Below are positions 22,759-33,788 of a DNA stretch of 64,000 bases, piece by piece (position 1 is the stretch's first letter; each line of letters begins with the position of its first letter). The stretch comes from Guyanagaster necrorhizus. Taxonomy: Eukaryota > Basidiomycota > Agaricomycetes > Agaricales > Physalacriaceae. Location of the stretch: assembly GCF_019112545.1 (NCBI RefSeq), contig NW_025064892.1:725921-789920 (forward strand), in the 5' to 3' direction. A program made the translations under genes and the position numbers. The notes beneath the pieces were generated by a model. That model saw only the letters and a program-made list of their open reading frames with translations. It made no database searches and was not told the DNA's origin.

Positions 22759-23400
22759 ATGTCTACTACCTCCCGGAGTTTCAGTCGACAAACACAATAT
22801 CTGTTGGCATTTCTGACTTTCTGCTGTTCTGCTGTCGCTGCCATCGGTAGTTACCCAAGTAATACTCTATTTATAACTCTCTTGGGGATGTTGGCTGCCA
22901 TTATCGGTTTCGTGTAAGTCTGTCTGATTGCTCTCAGCACCAATGGATGGATACCTGATTAAATTCCAACTTCACGAAGTGCGGTAGTTCAGGCTATATA
23001 TGTTACAAAGGACCCACCTTCCCCAACCGATGGGGACGAGGAAATTGCTCTACGTGATCTCAACACGCCTGTTCTCTCAGCTGAAGTAACAAACCCAGTG
23101 AACAAAACGATCCAGCAAGGTGCAGCTTCCGATGTCAGGCTCGATGATATTCAAATGAACGAGTGGGTAAGTAGTCGATGTCGTCTGCCCCAATGTATGC
23201 TGAGAGACACCCTAAAGCGACTCGCGGATCTCCATTGCGTGTCCGATACAGACGACGAAAGCATCCATCAGCATGGTATTGATTCAGGCGATCACAGCAC
23301 GCTTAATCCCCTTTCCCCGGAAGCAGATGTGCAAGTCACAGCGATCGAGCTTGGTGGGATTGATTCTATTCTTCGAAGGAGGCCTAGGATAAGCGGTTAA
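22759..23400 (+). CDS. Small predicted membrane protein, two hydrophobic helices
   Basis: A spliced model gives exon 1 at 22,759-22,913, an intron at 22,914-22,979 (GTAAGT..GAAG) and exon 2 from 22,980. A second intron-like segment at 23,167-23,217 is exactly 51 nt, so the frame stays open with or without splicing. The product starts MSTTSRSFSR and has two hydrophobic stretches (YLLAFLTFCCSAVAAIG, and LFITLLGMLAAIIGFV continuing into VAVVQAIYV). An acidic, probably cytoplasmic tail follows (TKDPPSPTDGDEEIALRDL). Length is about 195-212 residues. I do not recognise the family. The clean splice joining across the second helix supports a real gene; it could also be a gene fragment. Confidence 0.45.
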
Positions 23401-23779
23401 TGACGTCCTCTATCCCAATATACACAGAGAGGCACACTAAAGAATCCGCGCCGCCTTGACGGCTACCGATTTTGGGCCAATAATTCTTCAGGGTCAAGAT
23501 TGGGCAAGGAGAAAGCAAAGGGAGGACAGTAGGCGTGGGCTTTTGGGTGAATATAGACGCAGTGGTCGACGTTCGGGCGAGATCTTTACCTGTGCACTTT
23601 GTGTTCGGACAAGCATATCCACGCGCCTGAACCGTATCACTGATCAGTCATACTTGAAATTTTTGGCAATGTCGTCGCGTTCAGACGAGTCATAAAAGCA
23701 TCACGGTGCTCTGGCTGGGCTCACGCAAGCCCGAAACCATAGCCTGGCGCTCTTCAGGTGCTTCAAAAAACGAAGAGTA
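23401..23779. other. Intergenic, nothing recognised
   Basis: Only short overlapping frames on both strands with no family resemblance. It separates the small membrane protein gene from the 3' end of the F-box-like pseudogene. Confidence 0.4.
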
Positions 23780-24956
23780 GCAGTTCAGCGCAACGGGGCA
23801 TGAAGAAGCGACGCACTATAGGATCTGCAAATATATTCTTAGCTTCCTCCAGGAGATTGTTGTATGCATCTCTGGGCATCGTCACTCTGAAAACTTGTCT
23901 TCTCGTCTTCATCTGAAAAGACTTCACACTCTTATACTTCTAAGTATTCGACTTTATGGTAAGACAATTCTACCTTTAACAAATCCTCCTCATGCGAAAA
24001 GAAAAAACCGACCCACGTCCAAGACAGCATCTGAGCCTTGATCTCTTCCTTGACGTAAAAGTTACATTCGCAAGACACCTCGAGACAACAAGACGCTGTA
24101 TCTCGAGAGCACAAAGCCCAGCTCCACAAACATGTCCCACCTATTGTCTTCCTCAGCACAATCCTCGAACGTGTCCACCAGTATAGCGAGCTTGAGCATC
24201 TCCAAGCGACTGATGAGGCTTGTGGATGGCGTGTCGAGGAACCAGCACATGGCGGAGAGGTCGGTACGGTTGCTACACATACGGTTGTGGGGGTTAAAGG
24301 AGAAAGATTAGAGTCCGTGACTAGATGGTGGGCTATTGAACTACCGCATAATATAAGAATAAGAAGAGCTGGGTAAAAGAGAGAACACATGCAAAGGCTT
24401 GAAGCACGTCGAGAGACTTGATCGTACGGGCGATGTGAACCGCATCGCAACACAGCGGTAAATCCTTGTTATGATTGAGCAAGAGGTCCTGTTGAGACTC
24501 GATAAATACACCGCAACCTTGGGAGGGGGGGGGGGGAAAGGATGAGGTCCGGCTATTTGGGTGTGTCGCCAAAAGGTGCAGTGTTTCGAGGTGTGGTCCA
24601 TCCAAAGGGACTTTGATCAGGGAAAGGTCGGCTAAGCTTGAACGCAACCCCGTACAGAAGGAGAAATGAAAGGCACGAGAGATGATCCGGAGACGCTTCA
24701 GTGAGAGAATGAACTGGACTTGTGAGGGTGGGTCATGGTAGCATGGATTCGAAGTCTTGGAATGTATGCGGAGACGTGAGGGCCAAGTTATGGAGATGAG
24801 AAAGGGCTTCCCGGTCAATTGTGTAGATAAGGGCGTGTCGGAAAAGATATCGGCGGGCCTGGGAATAGAAAGAGCGGGAGACGAGAGCGCAAGATTTGTC
24901 ATCGGAGAGATTATCCTGTATTTCCTCATGATTTCCATCGGGATTTCTGGCATCAC
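23780..24956 (-). pseudogene. F-box-like protein pseudogene
   Basis: The minus-strand start MPEIPMEI resembles the N-terminus of basidiomycete F-box proteins, but the continuation of the box (LSDDKSCALVSRSFYSQAR) is in another frame, so a one-base indel lies near 24,925. The following part (IYTIDREALSHLHNLALTS) runs into TGA near 24,735. Later segments in yet other frames (LKLAILVDTFEDCAEEDNRWD at 24,205-24,140; FYVKEEIKAQML near 24,045) resemble the C-terminal half of the same family. F-box proteins recruit substrates to SCF ubiquitin ligases. With several frameshifts and a G12 tract at 24,525-24,536 this copy is dead. Introns could explain some frame changes, but not the break inside the box. 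Confidence 0.5.
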
Positions 24957-25301
24957 GATCTGATATCAGTAGGATTATTATATTTCAAAAGGAGAGAACG
25001 TACCGAAGAGTAGGGTGCCTTAGATAGTTCGACCTCCATTGGCACCGAAGAGAAGTCGCCAAGTCAGAATCGCTAAGTATTGGGATTCAAGTCATCGCCG
25101 TAATAGGTAGTGCTGAACACAGGAAAATCAGCATGAGACACTAGTGCGCACAAACACAGACAACGGTCGAGGTGACGGCCTTCACATAACCAGTAGTTAT
25201 TGAAATAGCCAAAAAAAAAAAAAATCCCTACGTAGTACATGTGGAATACTCATCGCGCGGGACTCGTCGTCGAGAGAGTTTGCATGAAATTATGCAGCCT
25301 T
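24957..25301. other. Intergenic between F-box pseudogene and GEN1-like region
   Basis: No coding signal is seen. It contains an A13 tract near 25,211. Confidence 0.4.
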
Positions 25302-25382
25302 TATCGAAGGTACCGCCTGGGCATCGATGTATCCATCCGGTTTTTCTCCAGCTGCGCTACCCTCCCCATATTCGACGGATCT
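25302..25382 (+). pseudogene. Truncated duplicate of the GEN1-like 5' coding region
   Basis: This sequence repeats the XPG N-domain coding region of the gene starting at 25,497: TACCGCCTGGGCATCGA (25,311) equals 25,593 onward, and GGTTTTT and GCTGCGCTACC follow. Two stretches present in the real gene (roughly 75 and 36 bp) are missing here, so it cannot encode a nuclease. It sits about 280 bp upstream of the corresponding sequence, within the putative promoter of the intact gene. Confidence 0.6.
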
Positions 25383-25496
25383 GAGACCGGTGCCACCATA
25401 GAGGATAGGGCCATGTCCGTAGGTAGCTGACAAAGGCCGCGACTGTCACGTGGTCACAATCGCGTCTGTCAAACCACAACCTAATTGGTACCAACC

Positions 25497-27503
25497 ATGG
25501 GCGTCGCAGGCCTCTGGCCACTGCTCGACTCATCGTCAAAGACAGTATCCCTTGCTGCCCTATCTCTCACAGAATTCTCCAATCCTCATCGCGGTTACCG
25601 CCTGGGCATCGACGCGTCCATCTGGTTTTTCCATGCCGACTATGGAAAAGAGGGAGAGAATCCCCAGCTACGCACTCTATTTTTTCGCTGCGCTACCTTA
25701 CTCAAGTACCCCATACTACCACTATTCATCTTCGATGGTCCCAAAAGACCAGATTGGAAGAGGGGAAAGAAGATCAACAAGATGGCCAACAAGCTGACGA
25801 CAGGTATGAAGGCTATCATTGAGGCGTTTGGCTTCGAGTGGCGGACAGCACCGGGAGAGGCAGAGGCAGAGTTGGCGTATCTCAATGCAACACGTGTCAT
25901 CGACGGCGTTCTCAGTGACGATGTTGATACCTTTGTCTTTGGCGCACACACCGTTGTACGCAATCCATCGTCTACTCATTCCAGCGACGAGAAACGAACA
26001 CATGTCCGCATCTGCACAGATATAGAGCCTAGTCGTGCTGACCTTATCCTCATTGCGTTGTGCTCTGGAGGCGACTACTGCGAAGCCGGTCTCCCAAGCT
26101 GTGGCATCAAGACAGCCTACGCCCTTGCCCGTGCTGGCCTTGCTACATCTCTGTACGAAGCAGCCACTACCTTCCCCCGTTCTGAACTTTCTGAATTTCT
26201 TGTCATTTGGCGGAAGGAGCTTATTGAAGAACTTCGCACCGACTTACACCGGTGTATAGGTCGCAAGATGGGTGCATTAGCCAAGTCGGTCCCAGACTCA
26301 TTCCCCAACATCGATATTCTACTCGCATATACCCACCCCATCACTTCTCGTTCCGAGGGTAAGCCCGATTACTACGCGGATATCTCTTGGACGCGCAAAG
26401 AACCACAGATACCTGCCCTAGCTGGCCTTTGCGAATTCTACTTCGAGTGGGGGTTCAAAGAATTGATCATCAAGCGATTCAGAACACTCATATGGCCGGG
26501 TATCGCGCTCCGCGCCTTACGACGATATATCCTTGACGATGACCCCGAAAAGGTGTTCACGCTGTTCAGTGGGGATCAGCCAGTCCCGGAGGATGGGTGG
26601 ATGAAGAAAATCCACTCGAAGAGGGAGCATCATTCGACCGATAAAACGCCCGAGTATCGCGTTGAAGTCGATCCCACGGCGCTTGTGGTGTTGGCAGAGG
26701 CAGGTGTGAAGGGTATCCGACGCCCCGATGATGAAGAGTGGGAAGTCAGCGACGACGAGCAGGATGACGAAGATGGAAAGAAAAAAGTCCCTGTGGACCC
26801 TTGCGAGCCTCTTCGGCTGTGGTTGCCCTCGGTGCTTGTACGGCAGGCAAGACCGGAGCTGGTTGAAGCCTATGAGGAGGTGCTAAGAAAGAAGCGAGAG
26901 AAGAAGGCACCAAAGGGGAGAAAGAAGAAGGGAGGAGAAGGCGATGAGAAGCCTAAACGAAAGCCTAGGGTCAACAAGACGAGTAACGAACAGGTTCTCT
27001 GGTCGTTCTTCCCGTCGAAGAAGCCCAATACAGCGACAACGCTAAAGAATTCGTCCGTAACCAATGCGGCATCCGCTACCGCATCCTTGCCATCTACCTC
27101 TAGAAAAGTGGATCTCCCTCGGCAGCCACGACCATTCCCAGCATCGTTTAGTGATACCGACAATGATGACGACAACAGCCTTCTTATCCTACATCTCTCC
27201 TCCGATGACGAAGCTCTTCCTCCCCCACGCACGCCTTCCCCCGAACCTCAATCCAACCGATCGAGCAATGATGACAGTCCTACAAACCAGGCAGATTTGC
27301 CTAGAGCCAAGACGAGCCCTGGTTCCGCGCACTGTAGGAAGACGATGGCGGATGTATGTCGACGACCAGTAAAGGCCCTAAAGCCGGACGTCATTGAGAT
27401 CTCATCCTCTTCAGAAGAGGAGGATAAGGTCAAGAAGACCGTAGGGCCGCCAGTCACACATATCCATCCCCTCCTTGCAGCCCGTGCGCGCGTGAGGCAT
27501 TGA
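25497..27503 (+). CDS. GEN1/Yen1-like Holliday junction resolvase (XPG/Rad2 family)
   Basis: A structure-specific 5'-flap and Holliday-junction endonuclease of the Rad2/XPG superfamily, expected to act in the nucleus during recombination and replication-fork repair. The single exon encodes 668 residues. MGVAGLWPLL at the N-terminus is the family start, which is why the ATG at 25,497 (context CCAACCATGG) is chosen over an upstream TTG frame. XPG-N shows GIDASIWFFHADYG and FIFDGPKRP. XPG-I shows GEAEAELAYLNATRVIDGVL then SDDVDTFVFG, holding the acidic metal-binding residues. The helix-two-turn-helix reads GGDYCEAGLPSCGIKTAYAL. The C-terminal third is basic and low complexity with KKREKKAPKGRKKKG-type nuclear-localisation clusters and Ser-rich acidic motifs (EISSSSEEEDK). 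The missing XPG spacer fits GEN1/Yen1 rather than XPG. FEN1 and EXO1 are less likely. Confidence 0.85.
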   Translation: MGVAGLWPLLDSSSKTVSLAALSLTEFSNPHRGYRLGIDASIWFFHADYGKEGENPQLRTLFFRCATLLKYPILPLFIFDGPKRPDWKRGKKINKMANKLTTGMKAIIEAFGFEWRTAPGEAEAELAYLNATRVIDGVLSDDVDTFVFGAHTVVRNPSSTHSSDEKRTHVRICTDIEPSRADLILIALCSGGDYCEAGLPSCGIKTAYALARAGLATSLYEAATTFPRSELSEFLVIWRKELIEELRTDLHRCIGRKMGALAKSVPDSFPNIDILLAYTHPITSRSEGKPDYYADISWTRKEPQIPALAGLCEFYFEWGFKELIIKRFRTLIWPGIALRALRRYILDDDPEKVFTLFSGDQPVPEDGWMKKIHSKREHHSTDKTPEYRVEVDPTALVVLAEAGVKGIRRPDDEEWEVSDDEQDDEDGKKKVPVDPCEPLRLWLPSVLVRQARPELVEAYEEVLRKKREKKAPKGRKKKGGEGDEKPKRKPRVNKTSNEQVLWSFFPSKKPNTATTLKNSSVTNAASATASLPSTSRKVDLPRQPRPFPASFSDTDNDDDNSLLILHLSSDDEALPPPRTPSPEPQSNRSSNDDSPTNQADLPRAKTSPGSAHCRKTMADVCRRPVKALKPDVIEISSSSEEEDKVKKTVGPPVTHIHPLLAARARVRH

Positions 27504-27766
27504 GATACGACCTCGGTCTTTAAGTATTATATACTCCCTACCATTTTCTCTGCCATCTTTAGTTAAATAGCATGAATAAACAAACCCATACGCATATACA
27601 AAGAGAGATATTGGGACGTATATGTACCCAACTGCGATTAACGACAGACCAAGGATGAAGCAGGGAGACGACAGCGAGGAAGTGTATACTACAGTAATAG
27701 GCAGTGATGATAGAGTAGCGACTATAAAGTAGAAAACAAAAAAAAAAGAGAGAGGAGGGTAGCTGG
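27504..27766. other. Convergent intergenic spacer
   Basis: A 263-bp AT-rich spacer between the 3' ends of the GEN1-like gene and the HPC2-like gene. Both transcripts should terminate here. No separate feature is recognised. Confidence 0.5.
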
Positions 27767-29534
27767 CTAATCACCGGTCTCCATAGCCTCTCGCTCGAGC
27801 CTCTTCTTCATGGCAGATACGTCCCGACTAATCTGGCCACTCGACATCCACCCCTCTGGATAGGCAGCAACGATCTTCTGATACAACACCTTTCTCAGAC
27901 CTTGCTCAGACACTTGTATGATGGAACCCTCCAGTTGACTGTGATGCAAAAAGAAAAGGTCAGTTCAGGATCCATCAAGAAAGCAAAGACCACCGACTTC
28001 TTCTCATTCTCGAGCCTACAACACTCATTGCTCAGCAACACGAGCTCCCACACGATATTCTTCATGCTCTCCGTCATCCTGTACTTTTTGTGCGGAGGCT
28101 GGGGCTCTTTGGTGCTTTCCGTAGTCCCACCCTCGCCTGGGGGATGCGGTGATCCCTCCCGGTCGCGTTCCTCCGTTGGCGGGCGCGTCCCAGGCGTCTC
28201 TGACGATGCTTCCAACCGCTGTTTCTCCTGTCGTCTATCCCATACGACTACAGCATGCTGCCAGTCCTCCTCGGCCTTGGCGAAGCCTGCCTTGGCTTGC
28301 TTGGCTAGTTCTTCCAGGAGATCCTCCTGCCGTTTGGCGAGCATGGCTGTGTGGTCTGCGAATATCGTTCGTTTGATGAGTTTCTAAAGAAAGGAGTGCG
28401 CTGTCAGCGTCAAGTGCCAACAACCACCCCGAGGGCGAGACTCACGGTCATAGTGAACTTGTTGTAAGGGAACAAGGTGGGCATGAGGTTGAAGAAATGA
28501 TCATCGTACTCGTTGAGCTCGACGGCTTTGAGGGCGACTTTGGCGAGGATGGGCTTGATGTTTGGCGGGAACTTGCCCTTGTTCGTCCAGTCCTCCGCAG
28601 CGATGGCAGCCTTGAGCTCATCGATGGCTTCTTGCAGCTTGGGATCGAAAGACGTGACATCGACGACCTTGCGCTTCTTGCCGTTCTCCACGACGCTGAT
28701 GTATCGTTTCCGCTTCTGACCCGTCTGGGCTGTCTGTGAGGGATCCTGAGCAGCGCTCTCAGAGTCGGAGTAGAGAGCAATGGGAGAGTCGCGCGTGCCT
28801 TCCTCTGATTTGGTTTCACGGTTCGGCACCAGTTTGGAACGCGGTTTCATCGGAGGTCTAGATTTGGTTCAGTCAGTGGCGGTGACAGCGACGACAAGGG
28901 CGACGACGACGAGAGCGTACTTTTCCTTGGGAGTATCCTTGAGCAAGGCAACCTGACCGGAAGAAACATAAAATCCACGCTGTTTCGTCTGAGCAAAAAA
29001 CTTGCGCTCGTCGATTGCAAGCTCCGAGTCGTCAATAAAGGGATCGTTAGTGTCGTAGTATTCCTGTGCATAGCTCTTTCTCTGTGTCTATATTTTCAGC
29101 AAATGTGAAGAAAGTGAAATGAAATAAATATGAGGCACCTTTTTCCTCTTGAACAAGGAAGTCAACTCTCCTTCCGGTTCAGGCTCAGGTTCGCTCTCAC
29201 TCGTATCCGCCTTGTTTTCTGGCACTGGTGTTTCGACTCTCTGGCCTGCACACAATGCCATTGCTGCGATATCGACTTCGTAGTCTGCTGGGCCGCCGAG
29301 CGTGATATCGAGCCGAATCGTCTGGAGCGGTGGAGGAGGCGGCTGCGGAGGCGGTGTCGGTGAATGGTGTTTGCTTCGAGGTTTCTTGGACGTCGACTCG
29401 ACTGGCGGGGCTAGTGATGGTGGTGCCGGCAATGTCGTCTCTGTCTCCGTCGGCTCTGGCGACGAGGGGAGGTCTTGATGCGCAGGCGACAGCGACGACG
29501 AGCGCATTTCAATGTCGCCGCCGTCCGACATCAT
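27767..29534 (-). CDS. HPC2/ubinuclein-like subunit of the HIR histone chaperone
   Basis: Predicted to bind H3-H4 within the HIR (HIRA) complex for replication-independent nucleosome assembly in the nucleus. Five exons on the minus strand: 29,534-29,139; 29,087-28,921; 28,857-28,446; 28,383-27,998; 27,938-27,767, total 1,533 nt, 510 residues. All introns are GT..AG and in phase. The first exon is Ser/Pro-rich and ends in a short LDITLGGPADYEVDI segment. The HUN (HPC2) domain spans exon 2: YDTNDPFIDDSELAIDERKF, then QTKQRGFYVSSGQV. Exons 3-4 hold the ubinuclein middle domain (FPPNIKPILAKVALKAVEL, FFNLMPTLFPYNKFTMT and continuing KLIKRTIFADH). The acceptor of exon 2 could be 6 nt further on with no frame change. 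An alternative start is the second Met at 29,531. Confidence 0.8.
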
Positions 29535-29844
29535 CGTTGTCTTGCTGGAAGTTGCCTTTTTCGGAGCTGGACCAACAGCGAATCGCCCTTTCGATTGCCG
29601 TTCTGAATTTCCGGTAGTTTACATCTGACTTCTAAAAAAGGAAACTTCCAACCTATCCACCTTGCTCAAAATGTCTTCCATTTCTCCTCCTTTCTGGGCT
29701 CTTTGCAGCCTGCTGCTGGTCCAAATTAATGGTCCATACTCTACCTGTGCATTCCGGCTGTTACTTCAAAACTTGTTCCACATGTTATTCTCACTCGGAA
29801 TGTCCCGAAATTTCTCTAACTTAGTCAAATATTTATTCGCGGAT
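29535..29844. other. Intergenic upstream of HPC2-like gene
   Basis: 310 bp between the start of the HPC2-like gene and the 3' end of the mucin-like pseudogene, both on the minus strand. It must hold the HPC2 promoter. No clear TATA box is seen. Confidence 0.4.
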
Positions 29845-31310
29845 CTAACGTACTATCCCCTTGCGCCTTTCCACCAATGCACGCCGAACAACCTCCTCCC
29901 CGTCCGTCAGCGTGCTCTTCACTGAATATCCACTGGCACTTGAGCCCAGACGTGTCACCTTGGCCTTGTTAGGGTGCCTCTCACTAATGGCCGACCCGGC
30001 CCTCGACACCGACTGACGTTGAACAACCATCGTCTCCCTTGACAGGTCCTTAGCCCCTCCCTTGTAATCCGCCAGTGTACCCGTGCGCGAGACCGATGTC
30101 ACATTCGAGTCAAAAACTTTGCCTCCACATCAGAAGCCCAATCGGGATCCCCGATCAGCTCGCCCCCGAAAAATGTCTTCCTCTGTTTTTGTTGCTCTTC
30201 GACCTTCTCCTTCCTCATCAGAGACACAGGTGTGCGATGATCTGAAGCCGGTATCCACGGAGACGAGGAAGGCATGACACTACCCAGAGCATTCATATTA
30301 TTCGTCCTCAAAGATGCAGTCCATCCACCGACATTTGGACCGTCGTCCGCAGCTACAGGTTCTTGATTGTGGCTTTCCATCACCTCGTGGTGCGCTTTCA
30401 TCGAGTCCATATTGACCCATCCGCCTTGTCCCGAGTCCTCTCTGCGTCACGGCACCCTCAGTCCACGTCCGCTCCCTAGGCCCAGGAATCCCGGCCGGTC
30501 CATTCCTTGTCTCGGCGTACCAAACCCGGAAGGAACAAGTTCTGTCCGTGAGTTGGTAGTGGACGAACATGCTAGGGCACCTGGCATGCTAGGCAACTTG
30601 GCGCTATGCTTGATTCCCTCGTTGGGACCTGCAGCGATGTAAAAGAATGAGAACTCGTTGCGTGAAACCGGACTCAGGTAGAAGCAAGGGATATGCAACG
30701 CTGTCATGTAAAACAGGGATTGGTTTCGTCCGTATTGAAGGAACTGGCAAAAGCTGATAAAGATACGCAACTGCAACCGGGCTCCCAAAGACTATCGTCC
30801 ATCTGTCCGTATTCCAATACGTTGTTGTTAGCCCAAGCATTATCTTTGAAGAGACGTTCATCACGCTTCCTGCGATTGTTCTTCAAGCGAAAATACCATG
30901 CCACAAGAGCTGCAAGCATAGAGATAACTGCAATGGCTGAAAATACGATGCCAACGTAGAAAGGCGGGCTGTGAGTGGACAGAGTAGTATAATTTGCGCT
31001 GGATGGTGACACAGTCGGAGCTACGAATACAGGAGGCGTGGTAGAGGAAATATGTGATGCTGTATTAGTCGCAGATGGAAAAGAGCTTGTCGAAGCTACC
31101 GCAGCACTTTCTGTCAATGAAGAAGCCGCCGAGGTAATAGCTACAGACACCGTCGTTGAGGATGACGCTAGCGCGCTTACTGAAGATGAGTCCGCCTAGC
31201 AGCCATCGTTGCGCTCGAACTCGAGCTCGCCAAAGACGTAGAGCTCGACAACAGCGTAGAAGCGTTCAACGGATACCGGGTGTCTCCTCCTTCACCGACC
31301 ACAGACACCT
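29845..31310 (-). pseudogene. Mucin-like single-pass membrane protein, decayed
   Basis: The minus-strand frame at 31,150-30,704 encodes a Ser/Thr-rich region (ASSLTESAAVASTSSFPSA), one transmembrane helix (FYVGIVFSAIAVISMLAALV) and a basic stop-transfer RLKNNRRKRDERLF. The cytoplasmic tail continues in other frames: PNEGIKHSAKLPSMPG near 30,640, MDSMKAHHEVMESHNQEP near 30,410 and TGTLADYKGGAKDLSRE near 30,080. A plausible intron (donor GTTTTA, acceptor CTGCAG near 30,630) joins the first two. A TGA at 30,449-30,447 interrupts the tail frame, and an extra-T frameshift near 30,110 breaks the last join. The N-terminus is also disrupted near 31,195. Such S/T-rich wall or sensor proteins are common in Agaricomycetes. 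Confidence 0.5.
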
Positions 31311-31431
31311 AACCCGCTAGGTTCAGCAACAATGATGAGACGAGGCCGAAGTCGCGTATGATAGGAATTAATGTGAGGTATTAGAATATTTGTTCTGTAG
31401 GATGTAATGCTTCTAGGGCGATGGAAAATTG

Positions 31432-31457
31432 AAAAAAAAAAAAAAAAAAAAAAAAAA
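31432..31457 (+). repeat. A26 homopolymer
   Basis: An uninterrupted run of 26 A residues. Its exact length may be unreliable in assembly. No polyadenylated element is recognisable next to it. Confidence 0.8.
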
Positions 31458-33788
31458 CTTGGCGTGCAAGTGGAAGTGGTGAAGGAAGAAGTCGGTAGTA
31501 CCAGAAATAGTCAATTTCCATTTTGGCGCCTCACTTCCCAATTTGGACTTGACAGTTCGCTTTCACATATCACGTCGCATTACAGATTCGGCATGTAATT
31601 ACGCGACAAAAAAAGATAACAAAAAATCGTGTCGGGACCGTTAAAGTTTGAAACGATGTCTGTCCTTCACAGTGTCCTTTGACCTCAGACGTGACGTGCT
31701 ACTGTCAGCTAGTGCCTTGGCATCATGGCATCGTGTCTTGATTGTTTGAACCACCAGATCTAAAAGTCTCAGGACGCGCGGCTCCAGATAGACGAACCTG
31801 GGTAAAAACGCCTCCATCTTCTTAATGCTAGGATACCACGCTAGATCTGTGATTATCACAGGGCCCATCATAGCTAGCATCATTGAAAATCATAATGAAT
31901 ATGATTTCTCTCCTGGATTCAACGACGGCGCCGTACTGGATCTGGTCCCAAACGTCTGCAAAGAGGATGGCAGTCCAGCAAAAGCCACCCACAAAACAAT
32001 ATACATGTCGTTCCCCCTAGGCTCCCACTACCCCTCGGCAGACATACTTGGTACAGACAATAGCGGAGTGTGTCTGTCTTGTCAAAACTGCATTTTATTT
32101 TTAGTCGACATCATCATCACAACATCGGAACTCACTTTCATTACATGGAAAGTCATACCTTCGTTTCAAATGCATCATGGGGCCATCCCCCAACAACTTT
32201 TGAAACCTAGGACTGAAGGGGTAGTAGGCCATCGCTTTGGACTGGTGTAACAGAAATCCAGCGACACGCCACATCCATCCCGGGTCTGTGGCATTTATTG
32301 CAAATTAAGTTAGTGCATTTCCATAGCCATCTGCCATAATTTACAATTTTCGGACAAATCAGGAGGCACAACATATCGCAAACAATGTCCAAGTCCTCCT
32401 CCACCCCACGAACTTGGGAGGGTGCCGCCCTAGTATCGCCTTCTGGTTCAAAAATCAGTCCTGCCCGTGGTTGCGCAGAAAAAGGTACGTAGACAATCTC
32501 TCTTTCAAATTACCTTTCATTCGATCCGGCACTAAGCCAAACGACTCAGAGATCCGTCCTCAACCTGTATAGAACACACAAATGGTCAGGGCATCCCGGA
32601 ACTTTAGCTTCGCCTGTCTAAAAGGATTTAGCTTCAGACTTTGGCAAGCTCCAAGGTCAAACCTCACATGTACCACCAGTATTTCATTTTCCTGAGCGCG
32701 CACTGGCGGCTGACGCACCCACACATCTTTGTGCCTCTTTATGCCCATTTTTCCCCCCTCAACCCCGGTGAATAAAAAAACTACAACCCTCGATGCTCCA
32801 GACTCCTTCACACCTCGGCCTCTGATTCGGGCTGTTATATGGAAACCGGAAAACAGAATTCCGTCATGTACAACGTCCACTTGTCAATGACCCTTCCGAA
32901 ATCACCGCTTGGATCTGCAATTCGGCAGACGGGAGCATAAAAACATGAAAGTAATGTCAAATTCTCCTTCCTTCCTTCTTCTTCTGTTAAAGCCAGCCTA
33001 GCCGAGTTGGTATATTTAACTGTTCTTCCGTCCGGGTAAATGACTTATGACAGTGGAATATGAACTGGGAAGTTTGAAGATAAGGACCGGTTTTGAAACA
33101 TGATTAAGATTATTACCAACGGTTCCGAACTTGCGCAGCCTCCCACCAGCCTACTCCAGCTCCAGTTGAACGTTAACGATCACGAGTACAGCTCATCTCC
33201 GTCCAACACTATATTTCACTTTTTTTTTTCACCGGATCCTGCATTTTCGTACCTTCCGTACCCGTCCATCTAAAGATGACAAAAAACCCGACTTTAGTGC
33301 CTGTCCTTATATGTATTTGTGGTATTCCATATTCCAAGCCAAAGCCTACTAAAGTGCGCCAGCGTGGACCAGTGGCTGATTTGCGCTCTTCAGTGCCGAT
33401 TGAAACGCAAGGCACGATCGGCGTCAGGGTCAAAGTAAGACAGGATGATTGACTGATTGGCATTTATTGATAACCGTAATACACTAAAAAAACAAGTATG
33501 TAGGTAATAGACTACGTATGATAATAACAAACCGGTACCGGTGTAAGTAAGGACGGCCAAGTATGGTTTTTAGACTACAGAAAAAACTAAGTGAGCGATG
33601 GAGGATAACGAGAGGCGGCGTACGATGTGTATATTAAATGTATAATAATAAACAATAAAGATCACTAACCAACTACGAACGGGTATACCCAAACTTGAAA
33701 CCGGGAAGAGGGAGCACGTAGGCAAGAGAGCCGAAATCCAAAAGTGACGAAGGGTATGTTGTAGGGTAAACCCAGTCGCTGATTAAAA
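31458..33788. other. Long intergenic region, no convincing gene
   Basis: About 2.3 kb with only short frames on both strands. The plus frame at 31,825-32,250 and the minus frame at 31,883-31,641 show no family resemblance and no good splice extension. Part of it may be the 3' untranslated region of the C2H2 gene or decayed gene sequence. Confidence 0.4.

Noticed and set aside
28149..28387. Plus-strand frames opposite the HPC2-like gene
   Set aside because: They mirror the minus-strand exon and have no independent features.
31825..32250. 141-residue plus-strand frame
   Set aside because: No family resemblance, no splice extension, and similar-length chance frames occur nearby.
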